Assembly (NCBI GenBank): GCA_002348825.1
Contig: DEBN01000038.1
Span: 1-7,595, forward strand
From: Gammaproteobacteria bacterium UBA2955
GTDB lineage: Bacteria > Pseudomonadota > Gammaproteobacteria > Pseudomonadales > Azotimanducaceae
Direction of reading: 5' to 3'
Length of the DNA: 7,595 nucleotides
Shown here: positions 1 through 6,245 of the stretch, in pieces
How positions within the stretch are numbered: the stretch's first letter is position 1
Layout: each line of letters opens with the position of its first letter
Program-made: the position numbers and the translations under genes
The notes under the pieces: model-generated
Database searches by the model: none
What the model was told of the DNA's origin: nothing
What the model saw: only the letters and a program-made list of their open reading frames with translations

Positions 1-443
1 CCACTCAAAGCACCACCAGCCACCGTGGTTTTGAGACTCGTGACCGCGGGCCGACCATTGCCTTCTGCCAAAGCAAAGGTGCCAATAGCTTCTCCGCTGG
101 CCAACATCGGCAACCACTTTTCTTTCTGTTGCTGACTGCCTGCCATGAGTAACGCTTCCGTAGCCAAATAAACGGAAGAGCTAAAGGGGACAGGCGCCGC
201 CGCACGACCCAATTCTTCGGCGATCACCACTAATTCAAGGTAAGACAACCCCAAGCCGCCGTATTCTTCGGGAATCACCGTGGCCGTCCAGCCCATCTCC
301 GCGACTTTTAGCCACAAATCGGCATCGTATTCAGCATCGCCGTCCAATACTTTTCGGACCACGCTAGGCGGGCAGTTGTCCGCCAGAAATCCGCGCGCCT
401 GCTCGCGCAGCAGCTCTTGTTCGTCTGAAAATTCAAAATCCAT
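1..443 (-). CDS. Acyl-CoA dehydrogenase family protein, N-terminal part (cut by left window edge)
   Basis: About 147 residues are visible, read on the minus strand from the ATG at 443 with no stop before the window edge. The protein opens MDFEFSDEQELLREQARGFL, the typical helical N-terminal start of acyl-CoA dehydrogenases. It continues with the family signature PEEYGGLGLSYLELVVIAEE (about residues 66-85) and then the beginning of the beta-rich middle domain, FALAEGNGRP (about residues 123-132). Family members are FAD flavoproteins that introduce the alpha,beta double bond into acyl-CoA thioesters in the cytoplasm. The catalytic Glu lies in the missing C-terminal half, so substrate and activity cannot be judged. 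The start is supported by a GGAAGG ribosome-binding site (454-449) five bases upstream. The middle-domain motif ALAEG differs from the common A-T-E-P form, as in many paralogues of broad or unknown specificity. It is divergent from nadE. Confidence 0.88.
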   Translation of the reverse strand, partial: MDFEFSDEQELLREQARGFLADNCPPSVVRKVLDGDAEYDADLWLKVAEMGWTATVIPEEYGGLGLSYLELVVIAEELGRAAAPVPFSSSVYLATEALLMAGSQQQKEKWLPMLASGEAIGTFALAEGNGRPAVTSLKTTVAGGALS

Positions 444-705
444 AATCGCCTTCCCCACTGTAGTTTTTGCTGAATTTGCATTGCGCAAGTCCATCGAGCG
501 AACGGCAGAATATAGCAGAGCCTCGAGAGCTTTGACTATGCGTGCGCGAAGCCCCTAGACCTTGTCCCAATTGCATCGCAGATCGCGCGTCCGCGCAGGC
601 GGCAAGGGCCTGACTCCGCTCAACGAAATCCCGCTCGACCGACACAAAATTAAATTTGCGTGGGTTAACGTTTTTATCTGCGTCTAATCTCTCTAGAATC
701 GCGCC
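444..705. other. Divergent intergenic region between acyl-CoA dehydrogenase and nadE
   Basis: This 262-nt spacer must hold the promoters of both flanking genes. On the minus strand, TATATT (514-509) is a possible -10 box about 65 nt upstream of the dehydrogenase start, but no good -35 box sits at the right distance. On the plus strand, TTGACT (532-537) resembles a -35 box but has no convincing -10 partner. The best plus-strand candidate is next to the nadE ATG and is listed separately. The short open frames that cross this region look like chance. I see no RNA gene, strong inverted repeat or riboswitch. Confidence 0.6.
671..699 (+). promoter_or_regulatory. Candidate sigma70-like promoter placed against the nadE start codon
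   Basis: TAGAAT at 694-699 matches the -10 consensus TATAAT at five of six positions. A weak -35-like TTTTTA lies at 671-676 with a 17-nt spacer, matching three of six. Transcription starting seven bases after the -10 box would begin at base 706, the A of the nadE ATG. No Shine-Dalgarno sequence precedes that ATG. The box match is seen directly; promoter use and a leaderless mRNA are inference. Confidence 0.33.
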
Positions 706-2649
706 ATGCACTCTCCAAACTTCAGCGACCACGGTTTTTTGCGCGTCGCGGCGAACACTCCGAAGGTCAGTATCGCTGATCCGATGGCAAATGCCGCTGC
801 AATAATGGCGCAACTTAAAGATTTGGCGGCACAGCGCGTTTCCGTCGCCGTTTTTCCCGAACTATGCCTAAGCGGCTATTCCGCAGAGGACCTGCTCTTT
901 ACAGAGAAGCTGCTCAACGACTGCCGCCAGGCACTCGCGATGCTGACCGAGCACTCGCAACTGCCCCTTTGCGCAGTCGGGATACCTTGGCGTCTAACCG
1001 ATGGTCGTCTGCTGAACTGCGCGGCAGTCATCGGCGGCGGCAGAGTGCTAGGTATGGTGCCAAAATCTGTACAGCCCAATTACGGCGAGTTTTACGACCA
1101 GCGGTGGTTTGTATCAGGCCATGACATAAACGAAACCGAGGTCACCGATGACCTTGGCAGCTTTCAGATACGCTGCGATCAATTATTCGACGTGGGCGGT
1201 CAGTTAATTGGTGTGGAGATCTGTGAGGACCTATGGGCGCCAATTAATCCCGGCAGTCTTGCGGCATTAGCCGGTGCTCAGGTGATCTTAAATCTCTCTG
1301 CCAGCAACGAGCTAATAAGCAAAGCCGACTATCGGCGTGACTTGGTACGCATGACAAGTGCCAAGAGTCTGTGCGGCTATGTCTACGCAAGCGCGGGACC
1401 AAACGAATCCACTAAAGACGTCGTGTTTGGTGGTCATCGGATGATCGCAGAGGCCGGCCAACTGATCGCGGACAGCGAACGATTTAGCTTGCAGGACGGT
1501 ACGCTGGTCACAGAGCTTGATGTGCAATGGTTGCAACACGACCGCAGCCAGAACACGACTTTTGCCCAAGCACAACGACCCAGCCCCTATCGCATCGTGG
1601 CAAGCGCTCTATCACCGCCGAGCTTGCCCGATCTGAAGCGCGAGCACCCACGCCAGCCTTTTGTGCCTGCAGACGAACATGAACTGGAGGCCCGAGCTGC
1701 GGAGATCATGCAGATTCAAGCCACCGGCCTCGCACGCCGTTTTCAAGCTGCGCGCAGCAAAAACCTCGTCATCGGTCTGTCCGGCGGTCTCGACTCAACC
1801 CTGGCTTTTCTTGTCGCCATCGATACCTTGCACAAACTCGAGCTTGACGCCCAGCGTCTACACGCCATCACTATGCCTGGGCCCGGCACCAGTGCCGGCA
1901 CCCACAGCAATGCGCGAGAGCTTGCACAAACTGTCGAGGCTCAATTCGTGGAAATTCCTATCGCTGCCGCGGTCGAACAGCATCTGAACGATCTGGATCA
2001 TGGGGGAGAATTCGATGTTGTATTCGAAAATGCCCAAGCGCGCGAACGCACCCAGATATTATTTAACTACGCTAATAAGGTGGACGGAATAGTCGTTGGC
2101 ACCGGCGATCTAAGCGAGCTGGCGTTAGGCTGGTGCACGTTCAACGCCGACCACATGGCCAACTACAACGTCAATGCCAGTGTGCCAAAAACCTTGATCG
2201 CCTATCTGGTGCGCTGGTACAGCCAGCATCGAGCCTTGAACCGGCCGCAATTAGCAGCTGTTTTAGCACGCGTCTTGGATACACCCATCAGTCCCGAACT
2301 GATTCCGCCCGAGGGCGAAGAAATTAGTCAGCTGACAGAATCTTTGGTTGGCCCATACGAATTACACGACTATTTTCTATTTCACTTTCTGCGCCATGGC
2401 AGCCGTCCAAAAAAGATTTTCGATCTGGCCCGACGCAGTTTTACAGGCGTCTATAGCGAATCTGAAATCGCCCATTGGTTAGCACAGTTTTTCCGGCGAT
2501 TTGTCGGCCAACAGTTTAAGCGATCCACCCTGCCGCCGGGACCCAAGGTCGGCAGTGTCAGTCTGTCGCCCCGCGGAGACTGGCGCATGCCCGATGAAGC
2601 GTCCGCTAGGGCCTTGCTTGACGAGATCGACAAACTTCAAACGACCTGA
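706..2649 (+). CDS. nadE: Glutamine-dependent NAD(+) synthase
   Basis: This 647-residue enzyme makes NAD+ from deamido-NAD+ (nicotinic acid adenine dinucleotide), ATP and glutamine, the last step of NAD synthesis, in the cytoplasm. The N-terminal glutaminase (nitrilase/CN-hydrolase) domain covers about residues 10-300, with the catalytic triad visible as Glu52 (FPELCLSGYS), Lys120 (MVPKSVQPNYGEFYDQ) and Cys173 (GVEICEDLW). The synthetase domain covers about 330-640 and carries the ATP-pyrophosphatase P-loop SGGLDS (359-364), FENAQARERTQ (440-450) and TGDLSELALGW (466-476). The layout is that of the long Mycobacterium tuberculosis type, which feeds ammonia from the glutaminase through a tunnel. 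It is about 30 residues shorter than the mycobacterial protein as I recall it, mostly in loops near the C-terminus. The ATG at 706 fits the family N-terminus (DHGFLRVAA beginning near residue 8). No ribosome-binding site is visible. It probably shares a transcript with the MBL gene 8 nt downstream. Confidence 0.97.
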   Translation: MHSPNFSDHGFLRVAANTPKVSIADPMANAAAIMAQLKDLAAQRVSVAVFPELCLSGYSAEDLLFTEKLLNDCRQALAMLTEHSQLPLCAVGIPWRLTDGRLLNCAAVIGGGRVLGMVPKSVQPNYGEFYDQRWFVSGHDINETEVTDDLGSFQIRCDQLFDVGGQLIGVEICEDLWAPINPGSLAALAGAQVILNLSASNELISKADYRRDLVRMTSAKSLCGYVYASAGPNESTKDVVFGGHRMIAEAGQLIADSERFSLQDGTLVTELDVQWLQHDRSQNTTFAQAQRPSPYRIVASALSPPSLPDLKREHPRQPFVPADEHELEARAAEIMQIQATGLARRFQAARSKNLVIGLSGGLDSTLAFLVAIDTLHKLELDAQRLHAITMPGPGTSAGTHSNARELAQTVEAQFVEIPIAAAVEQHLNDLDHGGEFDVVFENAQARERTQILFNYANKVDGIVVGTGDLSELALGWCTFNADHMANYNVNASVPKTLIAYLVRWYSQHRALNRPQLAAVLARVLDTPISPELIPPEGEEISQLTESLVGPYELHDYFLFHFLRHGSRPKKIFDLARRSFTGVYSESEIAHWLAQFFRRFVGQQFKRSTLPPGPKVGSVSLSPRGDWRMPDEASARALLDEIDKLQTT

Positions 2650-2657
2650 GTCACTTT

Positions 2658-3578
2658 ATGAAATTCAAGCAACTGATGCTTCTATGCAGCCTTCTTCCGG
2701 CGGCTCCAGCCTTCGCCGACAGCGCCCATTGCGGTACCGAGGGTATTTGGATCGAAATTCTCGGCGCCGGCAGCGGCGAGCTTTCCGACGGGCAAGGCCC
2801 ACCCAGTTTTCTGGTATGGCAAGACAACGTTGCGCGCTTGATCATCGACACTGGATCGGGCTCCTCGGTAGGTTTTGACCGCTCGGGTGCGGACATTAAC
2901 GACATAGAAGCGATCGTGCTGAGCCAGCTTCATCCCGACAACAGCGTCGATCTCCCGGCTTACCTATCCGGCGCCATAGCGGAGGGTCGAACTCAAACGT
3001 TGACGGTACTCGGGCCCGACAACGGCAGCACCCGGTTCATTGACACCAAGACGTTTGTAAAACGCATGATCGGTAACGAAGGTGTCTTCCCACAACTAGC
3101 GGGATTATTGCCGCCGTCTCGCAACGGGAGTTTCCGCCTAAAAACAACCAATGTCCCTGCAGCCGGCTCGCGGAAGTGGGCCCGTTACCGGAGCCCGAAC
3201 GTACGCTTGCTGGCGGTGCCAGTTCAGCATGGCGAGATTGCGACCATTGCTTGGCGGGTGGAAATCGGTGGCCGTGTCATCGTCTTCGCCGGCGACTTTA
3301 ATAACGACAAAAACATTATTGGCAGCTTCGCTGCCGGTGCCGACGCGCTGGTAGCCAGTCACTCAATCGCTGAGGTCAGCCGCGGCACCTTGCGCGATGC
3401 ATTCGCACTACCCTCGGAATTGGGCAAAGTAGCCGCAGCCGCCGAGGCCCGGATGCTTATTCTGGCTCACCGCACCAATCGCACGCGCGGCCGCGAAAGT
3501 CTCAGCCGCGCGGCTATCGAAAAATCCTACAGTGGCAGTGTGCTATTCGCCAATGACGGGGAATGTTGGGGTCTCTAG
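2658..3578 (+). CDS. Exported metallo-beta-lactamase-fold protein with altered zinc motif
   Basis: This 306-residue protein begins with a Sec signal peptide (MKFKQLMLLCSLLPAAPAFA, likely cleaved after residue 20), so it should act in the periplasm. MBL-fold landmarks appear in order: the first strands and IIDTGSGS (62-69), the metal-motif position LSQLHPDNSVDLP (88-100), VPVQHGE (187-193), VFAGDFNND (209-217) and LILAHRTN (267-274). The usual HxHxDH motif reads Q90-L-H92-P-D94-N95, so two ligands are changed, while His92, Asp94, His191, Asp213 and His271 remain. Catalysis with one or two metals is therefore possible but unproven, and the substrate is unknown. The only cysteines of the mature protein, Cys25 and Cys303, sit near the two ends and could form a disulfide. 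The gene follows nadE by 8 nt without a clear ribosome-binding site. Its TAG stop shares bases with the stop of the opposing M20 gene. Confidence 0.87.
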   Translation: MKFKQLMLLCSLLPAAPAFADSAHCGTEGIWIEILGAGSGELSDGQGPPSFLVWQDNVARLIIDTGSGSSVGFDRSGADINDIEAIVLSQLHPDNSVDLPAYLSGAIAEGRTQTLTVLGPDNGSTRFIDTKTFVKRMIGNEGVFPQLAGLLPPSRNGSFRLKTTNVPAAGSRKWARYRSPNVRLLAVPVQHGEIATIAWRVEIGGRVIVFAGDFNNDKNIIGSFAAGADALVASHSIAEVSRGTLRDAFALPSELGKVAAAAEARMLILAHRTNRTRGRESLSRAAIEKSYSGSVLFANDGECWGL

Positions 3579-4879
3579 CGCGCCCCGGCATTGAGATAGT
3601 CGATCGCCAGCTGGGTCATCGCCCGAACCGCAGGCGCTAGCGCATTTTCGTCGACATAAAAGAACGGCGAGTGATTGGGAATCGCCTCGGCAGCACTCAG
3701 TTCCGGTGGCCGCGCGCCGATAAAGAAAAAGAATCCAGGCACCTGCTCTTGGTAAAAAGAGAAATCCTCAGCACCGGTAACGCGCGGCGATTCAAAAACC
3801 GCACCTTCGCCATAGACCCGTTCCAATGTGGGCACCATTTGTTTGGTCAGCGCAGCATCGTTAAACGTAACAGGCACACCCGGATCAATTTCAACCGTAG
3901 CCACTGCACCCATAGCGGTTGCGGTTTGCTGCGCGATCGACCGTATTTTTTCGTGAATCGAACGACGCACAGCAGCATCGAAGGTACGAATGGTGCCAGT
4001 AAGCGTCGCGGTTTCAGGCACGATGTTGTTACGCACACCTGCAGCAAACGAACCCACCGTAACCACTGCGGGATGCTGGGTAATGTCGATCTGCCGGCTC
4101 ACAATGGTTTGCAGCGCATTAACGATTTGTGCACCCACTACAATCGGATCGACACCTGCCCAAGGCCGCGCGCCGTGGGTCTGCTTACCTTGAATCTTAA
4201 TATCAAAGCGCTGAGCGCTGGCCATAAAACCAAGTGACCGATAGCTGGCGGTACCTACTTCACCACCTTGGGAGATGTGCAAACCAATGACCGCATCGAC
4301 GTCTGGGTTTTTTAGAACACCCTCGGCAACCATAAGCTTAGCGCCACCCTCTTCACCCTTGGGAGCGCCTTCCTCAGCCGGCTGAAAAATAAATTTCACC
4401 GCCCCCGGAAGCTCCTCACGCATCCCCGCAAGAATCTCTGCGGCACCCATCAGAATAGCCATGTGGTTATCATGTCCGCACGCATGCATGACGCCGACCT
4501 CTCGACCTTCGTACTCGCTGCGCTGCTTTGACGCATAGGGTAAGCCGGTTCTTTCGACAACCGGCAACCCATCCATATCAGCCCGCAGCGCCAACACCGG
4601 ACCCGGCGCACCGCCTTTAAGTAGACCCACTACACCGGTCTTGGCGACCCCGGTCGTCACTTCTAAACCTAATTTTCGTAAGTGCTTGGCAATAACCTTT
4701 GCAGTGCGAAACTCACGATTGGACAGTTCAGCGTGCTGATGAAAATCTCGTCGCCAACGGATGACGTCCTCGATCACTGCATCGACCTCCTGCTCGAGGG
4801 TCACATCAGTCGCGGCAGCCGCCGTGGTTAGAGAAGACAATGTTGTCGCCAGCACAATCACATAACTAAGGAATTTCAT
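3575..4879 (-). CDS. Exported M20D-family peptidase/amidohydrolase
   Basis: This 434-residue hydrolase resembles hippurate hydrolase and N-acyl-amino-acid or IAA-amino-acid amidohydrolases, which cleave the amide bond of N-acylated amino acids with two bound metal ions. A signal peptide occupies about residues 1-23 (MKFLSYVIVLATTLSSL, then an alanine run), so the enzyme should be periplasmic. The catalytic domain shows RRDFHQHAELS (43-53), LRADMDGLP (98-106), HACGHDNH (132-139, ligands Cys134 and His136), the PAEEG motif (167-171, with the metal ligand and catalytic Glu), His201 in GLHI, and His403 in NHSPFF. The dimerisation or lid domain (about 217-330) carries GKQTHGARPW with His235. All expected key residues are present. 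The start is supported by GGAG (4890-4887) seven bases upstream of the ATG. The exact substrate cannot be read from the sequence. The gene stands alone, with 112 nt separating it from the upstream gene on the same strand. Confidence 0.93.
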   Translation of the reverse strand: MKFLSYVIVLATTLSSLTTAAAATDVTLEQEVDAVIEDVIRWRRDFHQHAELSNREFRTAKVIAKHLRKLGLEVTTGVAKTGVVGLLKGGAPGPVLALRADMDGLPVVERTGLPYASKQRSEYEGREVGVMHACGHDNHMAILMGAAEILAGMREELPGAVKFIFQPAEEGAPKGEEGGAKLMVAEGVLKNPDVDAVIGLHISQGGEVGTASYRSLGFMASAQRFDIKIQGKQTHGARPWAGVDPIVVGAQIVNALQTIVSRQIDITQHPAVVTVGSFAAGVRNNIVPETATLTGTIRTFDAAVRRSIHEKIRSIAQQTATAMGAVATVEIDPGVPVTFNDAALTKQMVPTLERVYGEGAVFESPRVTGAEDFSFYQEQVPGFFFFIGARPPELSAAEAIPNHSPFFYVDENALAPAVRAMTQLAIDYLNAGAR

Positions 4880-4991
4880 TGTCGCGCTCCAAAAGTGGGC
4901 GAAGAGCTTATCATTAGATCCTGCGCTCCTCTAAGCCCGTTAGGAACATATGCTGCTGGCTGCGGTCGTTCGCTAGCCGCGACAAGGGCCC
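4880..4991 (-). promoter_or_regulatory. Upstream region of the M20 hydrolase gene
   Basis: These 112 nt separate two minus-strand genes, so the M20 promoter is expected here unless it is read through from upstream. The only clear signal is the GGAG ribosome-binding site at 4890-4887. Minus-strand TATGTT, just inside the spacer, is a poor -10 candidate without a -35 partner. GCGG/CCGC pairs could form a small hairpin behind the small upstream gene, but no T-run follows. Confidence 0.3.
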
Positions 4992-5294
4992 TCAACGCGC
5001 CCGATAGCCCAACCGCTGTTGCATCTCGGCTTCGAACTCGGGGAAATAGTTCGCGATGTCGGGCAGATCAAACGCGCCGAGTATTGCGGTGTTGGGTTCG
5101 CGCTCTAGCAGAAACTGAAAAGCATTTAACAGTACCCATTCGTGGGTCGTGGTCGCACCACACAATCTACGGTAATACGCTTGGGACATATGCACGCGAT
5201 GCACAGTCTCTTCGGTAATGGCAAGCTCGCCCTGCTGCAGTCGACTGCCCACACGCTGGCCAACCACCACTTCATAGACATCTGCTGCAACCAT
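4992..5294 (-). CDS. Small conserved-looking protein of unknown function
   Basis: This 100-residue protein (ATG at 5294, TGA at 4994-4992) belongs to no family I can name. It looks like a true gene because codon use resembles its neighbours and the protein has a globular pattern. An N-terminal hydrophobic strand VYEVVVGQRVG (6-16) is followed by a probable helical half with FLLEREPNTAILGAFDLPDI (about 64-83) and YFPEFEAEM. There is no signal peptide, membrane segment or metal motif, so it is probably cytosolic. The start is uncertain: an in-frame TTG at 5309 has a GAGGGG (5325-5320) ten bases upstream, and a GTG lies at 5300. Further 5' extension would run antisense into the madB-like coding region and is unlikely. 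It is divergent from the MadB-like gene with 51 nt between the two ATGs, so their transcription may be linked. Confidence 0.62.
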   Translation of the reverse strand: MVAADVYEVVVGQRVGSRLQQGELAITEETVHRVHMSQAYYRRLCGATTTHEWVLLNAFQFLLEREPNTAILGAFDLPDIANYFPEFEAEMQQRLGYRAR

Positions 5295-5345
5295 ATTCAC
5301 ACTGATCAAGGTGCTACATCCCCTCAACGCTTGCGAGCCGACACT

Positions 5346-5798
5346 ATGACCGAACTCAATGACCTTTGCACAAATTTGCAAACCATCTGGTACGAGAAAA
5401 TTCCGCTTTCGAAAGCCATGGATATGCGCATCGTCGACTTCGTCGACAACACCCTCACTTGTCGGGCCAGCTTGGAACCAAACGTAAACGTGCACGGCAC
5501 CGCATTCGCTGGCAGTTTGTACGCTGTTCAGGCCTTGACCGGTTGGGGCATGATGCACCTACAACTACGCTTACAGGCGCTCGACGCGTCCATTGTTATC
5601 GCCCACGGTGAGATCGATTACGCCAGACCCGTTGCAGAAGATATTACTGTACGGTGCTCTTTTCACAGCCAAGATGAGGCAATGCAGTCACTTAAGGTAG
5701 AGGGCAAGCACCAATTCCAGCTCTCCTGTGAGGTGGCCCTCAAAAACGGTTCGACTGCTGGGAGTTTTACTGGCCGTTACGCAGTGAAACTCATCTGA
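5346..5798 (+). CDS. MadB-like stand-alone YiiD C-terminal hotdog protein (putative malonyl-ACP decarboxylase/thioesterase)
   Basis: This 150-residue protein is a single hotdog domain of the YiiD C-terminal type, usually annotated as a putative thioesterase. Visible landmarks are the loop LEPNVNVHGTAFAGSLYA (43-60), followed by the long central helix ALTGWGMMHLQLR (63-75), and HGEIDYARPVAEDITVRC (87-104). In the E. coli relative YiiD (MadA/FabY) the same domain is fused to an acetyltransferase and decarboxylates malonyl-ACP, which allows FabH-independent priming of fatty acid synthesis. Stand-alone versions are called MadB, where a loop Asn is catalytic; Asn46 or Asn48 is the candidate here. 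Acting on malonyl-ACP is inference from the family. The ATG at 5346 is chosen because homology begins there, with a modest GAG (5335-5337) eight bases upstream. The open frame continues upstream to 5142 only antisense to the small minus-strand gene. Confidence 0.85.
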   Translation: MTELNDLCTNLQTIWYEKIPLSKAMDMRIVDFVDNTLTCRASLEPNVNVHGTAFAGSLYAVQALTGWGMMHLQLRLQALDASIVIAHGEIDYARPVAEDITVRCSFHSQDEAMQSLKVEGKHQFQLSCEVALKNGSTAGSFTGRYAVKLI

Positions 5799-5819
5799 GA
5801 AACGAGCTACTCTGTTAAT

Positions 5820-5851
5820 GGGCAGCCGCGCCGCTTAACCAGCAGCAGCCC
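5820..5851. terminator. Stem-loop between convergent genes (weak terminator candidate)
   Basis: Arms 5820-5829 (GGGCAGCCGC) and 5842-5851 (GCAGCAGCCC) can pair around a 12-nt loop. As minus-strand RNA the stem has ten positions with one mismatch and one G-U pair; as plus-strand RNA it has two mismatches. It lies between the ends of the MadB-like gene and the TonB_C lipoprotein gene, where a bidirectional terminator would be expected. No T-run follows on either strand, so intrinsic termination is doubtful. Confidence 0.27.
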
Positions 5852-5864
5852 GCACCCACCGCGG

Positions 5865-6245
5865 TCAGTTTGCCCTGTCGTTCTGCATAGGGCTGACGAA
5901 GTTCCGCTGGTCTTCGGACAACTTAAAGGTCAGCGTACTGGTTTGCTGCAATGCCGCTGTCGGCTGACCCTTGTGCTGCATCGGCAGAAATCGCCAAGCG
6001 CGCACCGCATTTACTGCCGCATCGTCAAACACACCTGCCGGCACAGCCTTGATCACACGCACATTGACGACGTTGCCGCTGAGCGTAAGGTCGTATGCGA
6101 GCGTAACGAACCCCTCAATCTGCTGAACCCGAGCATATTCGGGATAAATGGGGCCTTCAGCCGCCAGCAATATAGGAGCACGAGTAGCTGATGCGCAGCC
6201 CAATAGACCCATCCACAAGAATCCGAACCACAGGGCTTTGACCAT
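5865..6245 (-). CDS. TonB C-terminal-domain lipoprotein
   Basis: This 126-residue protein has a lipoprotein signal peptide: a short charged start, hydrophobic LWFGFLWMG and the lipobox Leu14-Leu15-Gly16-Cys17. The predicted mature lipoprotein is about 110 residues, with Ala after the cysteine, which would favour sorting to the outer membrane by the E. coli rule. Almost all of it is a TonB C-terminal domain (about 32-112): IYPEYARVQQIEGFVTLAYD, then SGNVVNVRVIKAVPAGVFDD, AVRAWRFLP and a last strand STLTFKLSE. Unlike a working TonB, it lacks the N-terminal transmembrane anchor that contacts ExbB/ExbD and the Pro-rich periplasm-spanning linker, so it is unlikely to transduce energy by itself. 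A structural, binding or regulatory role at the envelope is inference. Its ATG directly abuts the TAG stop of the PhyH gene, with no good ribosome-binding site, which suggests translational coupling. Confidence 0.87.
   Translation of the reverse strand: MVKALWFGFLWMGLLGCASATRAPILLAAEGPIYPEYARVQQIEGFVTLAYDLTLSGNVVNVRVIKAVPAGVFDDAAVNAVRAWRFLPMQHKGQPTAALQQTSTLTFKLSEDQRNFVSPMQNDRAN

Noticed and set aside
532..561. Plus-strand TTGACT with a downstream TAGACC as a nadE promoter
   Set aside because: The -10 match is only three of six, and the site is about 145 nt from the gene; the TAGAAT next to the ATG is a better candidate.
433..813. 126-residue minus-strand open frame across the acyl-CoA dehydrogenase/nadE spacer
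   Set aside because: It overlaps the conserved start of nadE and the start of the dehydrogenase in other frames and shows no recognisable sequence.
3671..4237. 188-residue plus-strand open frame inside the M20 gene
   Set aside because: It is an antisense shadow of a clearly conserved hydrolase whose catalytic residues are all in the minus frame. The translation shows no domain pattern.
5142..5345. 5' extension of the MadB-like gene to an ATG at 5142
   Set aside because: The extra 68 residues run antisense to the small minus-strand gene, are rich in His and Cys without a domain pattern, and hotdog homology begins at the ATG at 5346.
4992..5558. 188-residue minus-strand reading frame starting at 5558
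   Set aside because: Its first half is antisense to the conserved MadB-like hotdog domain and looks low in information. Only the part from about 5294 down has gene-like sequence.
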